Assembly: GCA_034670265.1 (NCBI GenBank) | Contig: JAXMNU010000002.1 | Coordinates: 124,001-188,000, forward strand | DNA length: 64,000 nucleotides | Origin: Halomarinibacterium sp034670265 | GTDB lineage: Bacteria > Bacteroidota > Bacteroidia > Flavobacteriales > Flavobacteriaceae | Direction of reading: 5' to 3' | In this document: positions 59,885 through 64,000 of the stretch, piece by piece | Layout: each line of letters opens with the position of its first letter | Numbering within the stretch: position 1 is the first letter of the stretch | The notes under the pieces: model-generated | Told to the model about the DNA's origin: nothing | What the model saw: only the letters and a program-made list of their open reading frames with translations | The model's database searches: none | Made by a program: the position numbers and the translations under genes

Positions 59885-61636
59885 ATGAAAGAATTACGCT
59901 ATCTAAATAAATACTTTTATAAATATCGAGGCAGGTTACTTATTGGACTTGTTATAACAGCTATTGCTACTATTTTTAGAATTGTGGTTCCATCTAAGAT
60001 TGGAGACTCTGTAAATTCTATTCAATCCTATTTTAAAAATGAAATTACCTACGAAGTCCTAAAATCTCAATTATTAGAAGATATTCTCATTATTATAGGT
60101 GCGGCCTTGCTTTCGGGCTTATTTACTTTTATGATGCGCCAAACTATAATTGTTGTTTCAAGATACATCGAGTTTGATCTTAAAAATGAAGTCTTTAAAC
60201 AATACGAAAGACTTTCGCTCAACTTTTACAAGCAAAACCGTACAGGGGATTTAATGAGTCGTATTAGTGAAGATGTCTCGAAAGTTAGAATGTATACAGG
60301 GCCCGCTTTAATGTATAGCACCACTACAGTTACATTATTTATTGTGGCACTTTCGTATATGATTTATACCGCTCCGTTGCTTACGTTGTATGCGGTGGCA
60401 CCACTTCCTATTCTTTCTGTTGGTATTTATAAATTGAGTATTGCTATTCATAAAAGGAGTTCTATTGTACAGCAGTACCTGTCTAAACTAACAACGTTTA
60501 CACAAGAGAGTTTTAGTGGAATTTCGGTGATAAAAGCCTACGGAATCGAGCCACGCACCAATGCACAGTTCGTGGAATTATCTAATACTAGTAAGGACAA
60601 AAACATCGACCTCACCAAAGTACAAGCTCTCTTCTTCCCTATTATGGCTTTACTTATTGGTATAAGCAATATTTTAGTAATCTATGTGGGTGGAAATCAA
60701 TTTATTAATGGTGAAATTGAATTTGGAACCATCGTCGAGTTCTTGATTTATGTGAATATGCTAACCTGGCCAGTGGCCATTGTAGGTTGGGTTTCTTCCA
60801 TGGTACAACAAGCCGAAGCCTCTCAAAAACGTATCAATGAATTTTTAAAGGAAGAACCACAAATAAAAAATTACAACGAAGCACCTTCAGAAATTAAAGG
60901 AAAAATTGTCTTTGAAAATGTAACATTCATTTATCCAGACACCCAAATTACAGCACTAAATAATGTTTCCTTTACAATTCAACCAGGTGAAACATTAGGA
61001 ATTATTGGTAATACGGGTTCAGGAAAATCTACGATTCTTGAGCTCATTGGTCGTTTGTACGATGTACAGAAGGGATCTATAAAAGTAGATGATGTTATTT
61101 TGAAGGATTTAAATCTTAAAAGTCTTCGCAATGCCATTGGATATGTTCCACAGGATGCCTTTTTGTTTAGCGATTCTATTAAAAATAATATCAAATTTGG
61201 GAAGGCCGAAGCGACCGATGAGGAAGTTGTTGCCGCTGCTAAATATGCAGCCGTACATAGAAATATTGAAGAATTCCAGAATAAATATGAAACTGTTTTA
61301 GGGGAACGTGGCATATCCCTAAGTGGCGGACAAAAACAACGTGTTTCTATTGCACGGGCGATTATAAAAGAACCTAAAATTTTACTCTTCGATGATTGTT
61401 TAAGTGCTGTGGATACAGAAACCGAAGAAGTGATTCTTCAAAACTTCCAAAAGGTTTCAGAGAATAAAACTACACTTATTGTGAGTCATCGATTATCCTC
61501 AGTTAAAAATGCAGATTCCATACTCGTACTTGAAAACGGCTCTATCATTCAGCAAGGCTCTCATACAGAGCTTATAAACACAGAAGGCTACTACAAAGAG
61601 TTGTACCATAAGCAACTTTTGGAAAAAGAAATGTAA
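59885..61636 (+). CDS. ABC exporter (fused permease and ATPase)
   Basis: A 583-residue half-transporter of the MsbA/multidrug type. Six membrane helices occupy about 15-300. The nucleotide-binding domain has Walker A GNTGSGKST, Q-loop YVPQDAFLF, signature LSGGQKQR, Walker B ILLFDDCLSAVD and switch histidine IVSHRLSSV. It would work as a homodimer or with another half; no second half is adjacent. The substrate is unknown (lipid or drug export). A DUF3276 gene follows after its own promoter. Confidence 0.94.
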   Translation: MKELRYLNKYFYKYRGRLLIGLVITAIATIFRIVVPSKIGDSVNSIQSYFKNEITYEVLKSQLLEDILIIIGAALLSGLFTFMMRQTIIVVSRYIEFDLKNEVFKQYERLSLNFYKQNRTGDLMSRISEDVSKVRMYTGPALMYSTTTVTLFIVALSYMIYTAPLLTLYAVAPLPILSVGIYKLSIAIHKRSSIVQQYLSKLTTFTQESFSGISVIKAYGIEPRTNAQFVELSNTSKDKNIDLTKVQALFFPIMALLIGISNILVIYVGGNQFINGEIEFGTIVEFLIYVNMLTWPVAIVGWVSSMVQQAEASQKRINEFLKEEPQIKNYNEAPSEIKGKIVFENVTFIYPDTQITALNNVSFTIQPGETLGIIGNTGSGKSTILELIGRLYDVQKGSIKVDDVILKDLNLKSLRNAIGYVPQDAFLFSDSIKNNIKFGKAEATDEEVVAAAKYAAVHRNIEEFQNKYETVLGERGISLSGGQKQRVSIARAIIKEPKILLFDDCLSAVDTETEEVILQNFQKVSENKTTLIVSHRLSSVKNADSILVLENGSIIQQGSHTELINTEGYYKELYHKQLLEKEM

Positions 61637-61643
61637 TCTTTCC

Positions 61644-61674
61644 TTTGCTTATTTGGTTTTTTTTTAGATTTTTG
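61644..61674 (+). promoter_or_regulatory. Promoter of the DUF3276 gene
   Basis: TTTG (61644-61647), 19 bases, then GATTTTTG (61667-61674), one base off TAnnTTTG. Confidence 0.5.
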
Positions 61675-61718
61675 GCAAAAGCTAAAGGAAAATTAACCAA
61701 TTTATGAGCCAGTAATTT

Positions 61719-62081
61719 ATGATGGAGCAAGAAGAAATTTATTCGAAAGTTATGCGTGCTGGAAGACGCACTTATTTTTTTGATGTACGTGAAACCAAAG
61801 CAGGGGATTACTATTTAACCATTACAGAAAGTAAGAAGTTTACCAATGATGACGGATCTTTTCACTACAAAAAACACAAAATTTATTTGTACAAAGAAGA
61901 TTTTTCAGACTTCAAAGACAATTTAGAAGAGATGATTAATTATATCATCGATGAAAAAGGTGATGAAGTCATTAGTGAAAGACACCAAAAAGATTACAAA
62001 AGAGAAGACGATACCGAAGAAACTGAAAAAGCTTCTACAGAAACTTCAAGTTTTACCGATATCGAATTTGATGATATTTAA
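61719..62081 (+). CDS. DUF3276 (PUR-domain) nucleic-acid-binding protein
   Basis: A 120-residue protein of the bacterial PUR-alpha-like family. EIYSKVMRAGRRTYFFDVRETKAGDYYLTITESKK, read in parts, and HKIYLYKEDFSDFKDNL form the single PUR repeat that dimerises and binds single-stranded nucleic acid. The acidic C-terminal tail (about 90-120) is usual. It is followed by a hairpin terminator. The cellular role in Bacteroidota is unclear. Confidence 0.92.
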   Translation: MMEQEEIYSKVMRAGRRTYFFDVRETKAGDYYLTITESKKFTNDDGSFHYKKHKIYLYKEDFSDFKDNLEEMINYIIDEKGDEVISERHQKDYKREDDTEETEKASTETSSFTDIEFDDI

Positions 62082-62107
62082 AATCATTTAATCTTAAAAA
62101 AGTATGA

Positions 62108-62137
62108 AACCGCTTCCATTTTGGGGCGGTTTTTTTA
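62108..62137 (+). terminator. Terminator after the DUF3276 gene
   Basis: Stem AACCGC...GCGGTT, extended by T-G wobbles, followed by a T-run. Confidence 0.75.
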
Positions 62138-62164
62138 TCTTTAAAACTTTTGACAAAACCATTT

Positions 62165-64000
62165 ATGAAGAAATTTATATTCTCTTTCGTTTTTTTCTTT
62201 TCAATTTCGTTAATCGCGCAAGATGCTAAAATTGATTTATCGTATTATCTCCCAACAGATGTAACCTATAACCCAAACATTCCCACACCCAAAAGTATTA
62301 TTGGTCACGAAGTGGGCGAATGGCATATTACACACGATAAGTTAGTATATTATATGTATGCGCTTGCTAATGCAAGTGATAGGGTATCTATTGAAAACAG
62401 AGGAACAACTTTTGAAGGAAGACCCATCGTTTTATTAACCATTACATCACCTTCAAACCATTCCAATATTGAAAACATAAAATCACAACACGTTTCCCTT
62501 ACTGAAAATGGAGCGAACTCTTTATCGACAGATTCGATGCCCGTAGTAGTATATCAAGGATTCTCTATCCACGGAAATGAACCTAGTGGTAGCAATGCCG
62601 CTCTTGCTGTAGCGTATTATTTAGCAGCTGCTCAAGGACCTAAAATTGATGAGTTACTTAACAATACTGTCATACTTTTTGATCCTTCATTTAATCCAGA
62701 TGGATTACAACGCTTTTCTACTTGGGCAAATCAGCACAAAGCACAAAACATTAATCCAGACCCTAACGATAGAGAATATAACGAAGTATGGCCAGGCGGG
62801 CGTACTAATCATTATTGGTTCGATTTAAATCGCGATTGGCTTCCTGCACAATTACCCGAAAGCCGTGCACGTATTAAAACCTTCCACGATTGGTATCCCA
62901 ATATTTTAACAGATCATCATGAAATGGGAACCAATTCTACGTTTTTTTTTCAGCCAGGGATTCCGAGTAGAACACATCCGTTAACACCTAAAAAAAATCA
63001 AGAATTAACGGCAGCCATTGGTAAATTCCACGCTAAAGCATTCGATAAACTTGGAAGTTTCTATTATACCGAAGAAGATTACGATGACTTTTACTACGGA
63101 AAAGGCTCAACGTTTCCTGATATCAATGGAGCGGTGGGAATACTTTTTGAACAAGGCTCTTCACGAGGTCACGCCCAAGAAAGTGATAATGGGATTTTAA
63201 CCTTTCCGTTTACCATTCGTAATCAATTTACAGCGGCACTTTCCACTTTGGAAGCTGCAGTAAGTATGCGAACTGAAATGCTAAACTATCAACGTGATTT
63301 TTTTAGCAATGCTAGAACTGAAGCTTCTAAGGCTTCAGGAGCCATTGTTTTTGGAGATGAAAAAGATGCTGCCAAAACCTATCATTTGGCTGAAATTCTT
63401 AAAAGACATAAAATTACATTTCACGAATTAAAACAAGACTATTCTTCAAAAGGAAAAAACTTCAAAAAAGGGTATTCGTTTGTGGTTCCAAAGAATCAAA
63501 AACAACATCGACTTATCAATGCGATGTTCGAAAAACGAACTTCATTTCAGGATAGTTTGTTTTACGACATTAGTGCTTGGACGTTTCCGCTAGCATTCAA
63601 TTTAGATTACGAAGAAGCTACTCTTTCAGTCGCTGGAGCAGAAGTTTCAGAATTAAAAATGAAGACACCTTCTCTACCCAACCCCAATGCCTATGCCTAT
63701 TTAATGGAATGGCACGAGTATTATACCCCAAAAGCCTTAAATGCCTTTTTAGAAAAAGGGCTGCGAGTAAAAGTAGGGATGAAATCATTTACCGCAGAAG
63801 GAAAAACTTATGATTACGGAACCATTATGATTCCTGTTCAAGGTCAGAGTTTGGACGAAAATGAACTATTCAATTTTGTAAAAGAAGTTGCTGTTGATGC
63901 ATACGTTAACATTACATCCGTTTCTACAGGTTCTACATTGGGAATTGACCTTGGGAGTCGTCAATTTAATACTATAAACCCTCAAAAAGTAGCAGTTTTA
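62165..64000 (+). CDS. M14-family zinc carboxypeptidase (3' end outside window)
   Basis: An open frame of 612 codons continues past the right edge. The signal peptide ends at SLIAQ. The M14 metallopeptidase domain shows zinc ligands in YQGFSIHGNEPSG (H and E), the substrate arginine in FDLNRDW, and the third histidine in TDHHEMGTNSTFFF. The later half (about 380-612) is an additional domain with a glutamine-amidotransferase-like flavour, seen in large Bacteroidota zinc carboxypeptidases. It is probably periplasmic or secreted and degrades peptides. Confidence 0.88.
   Translation, partial: MKKFIFSFVFFFSISLIAQDAKIDLSYYLPTDVTYNPNIPTPKSIIGHEVGEWHITHDKLVYYMYALANASDRVSIENRGTTFEGRPIVLLTITSPSNHSNIENIKSQHVSLTENGANSLSTDSMPVVVYQGFSIHGNEPSGSNAALAVAYYLAAAQGPKIDELLNNTVILFDPSFNPDGLQRFSTWANQHKAQNINPDPNDREYNEVWPGGRTNHYWFDLNRDWLPAQLPESRARIKTFHDWYPNILTDHHEMGTNSTFFFQPGIPSRTHPLTPKKNQELTAAIGKFHAKAFDKLGSFYYTEEDYDDFYYGKGSTFPDINGAVGILFEQGSSRGHAQESDNGILTFPFTIRNQFTAALSTLEAAVSMRTEMLNYQRDFFSNARTEASKASGAIVFGDEKDAAKTYHLAEILKRHKITFHELKQDYSSKGKNFKKGYSFVVPKNQKQHRLINAMFEKRTSFQDSLFYDISAWTFPLAFNLDYEEATLSVAGAEVSELKMKTPSLPNPNAYAYLMEWHEYYTPKALNAFLEKGLRVKVGMKSFTAEGKTYDYGTIMIPVQGQSLDENELFNFVKEVAVDAYVNITSVSTGSTLGIDLGSRQFNTINPQKVAVL

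Noticed and set aside
1..64000. CRISPR arrays, prophage genes, insertion sequences, restriction or other multi-gene defence systems
   Set aside because: No regularly spaced repeats, no transposase or phage structural proteins, and no recognisable defence gene sets were seen.

Overview
The window looks like a chromosome segment from a marine-type member of the Flavobacteriaceae (Bacteroidota). The sequence is AT-rich. Its gene families are typical of that group: DUF493/DUF4290, DUF3276, DUF6495, a long NusB, YajC-DUF1573 and a YqgE-HU neighbourhood. Many promoters match the Bacteroidota form TTTG-N19-TAnnTTTG, Shine-Dalgarno signals are weak, and several genes start with TTG. The genus cannot be decided from what is visible.

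Layout. Positions 1-6.8 kb are core: a partial DUF4290 gene, DUF493, an NTPase-recQ-fmt operon, HU, YqgE, a class IV aminotransferase and a START-like protein. A tRNA-Met(CAU) follows at 7015-7088. The last 43 bases of this tRNA plus 4 more (47 bp) recur perfectly at 24419-24465, where the 5' half of the tRNA is absent. The 17.37 kb between the copies behaves as a genomic island integrated into the tRNA. It holds 16 genes, all on the minus strand: two GNAT acetyltransferases, several alpha/beta hydrolases, an amidohydrolase, an alcohol dehydrogenase, surface and lipoproteins, a CPBP protease, a LytS/LytTR two-component pair and an AraC-type regulator fused to TPRs. No integrase gene remains.

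Right of the island the core resumes. It carries DUF2188/DUF2207/LemA, msrA-msrB, an orphan CdiI-like immunity gene, a histidyl-tRNA synthetase with an unusual insertion of about 120 residues, a MacB-type permease, DUF6495 and a TlpA thioredoxin. A three-gene sugar module follows (GH109-like oxidoreductase, GHMP kinase, nucleotidyltransferase), then aconitase, an acyltransferase, MoxR with three SurA-like periplasmic folding factors, OmpH, IMP dehydrogenase, an FMN-binding/membrane pair and a porin. Next come a pyrD-lysE-HMG-CoA lyase-5'-nucleotidase-haem-binding string, peptidase T, YajC, DUF1573, NusB, leucine dehydrogenase, an ABC exporter, DUF3276 and a partial M14 carboxypeptidase running off the end.

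How it fits together. Most of the window is housekeeping: translation, envelope protein folding, central metabolism and nucleotide synthesis. The accessory signal is concentrated in the tRNA-bounded island, the CdiI-like gene and the insertion inside HisRS. No CRISPR array, phage structural cluster, transposase or recognisable multi-gene defence system was seen.
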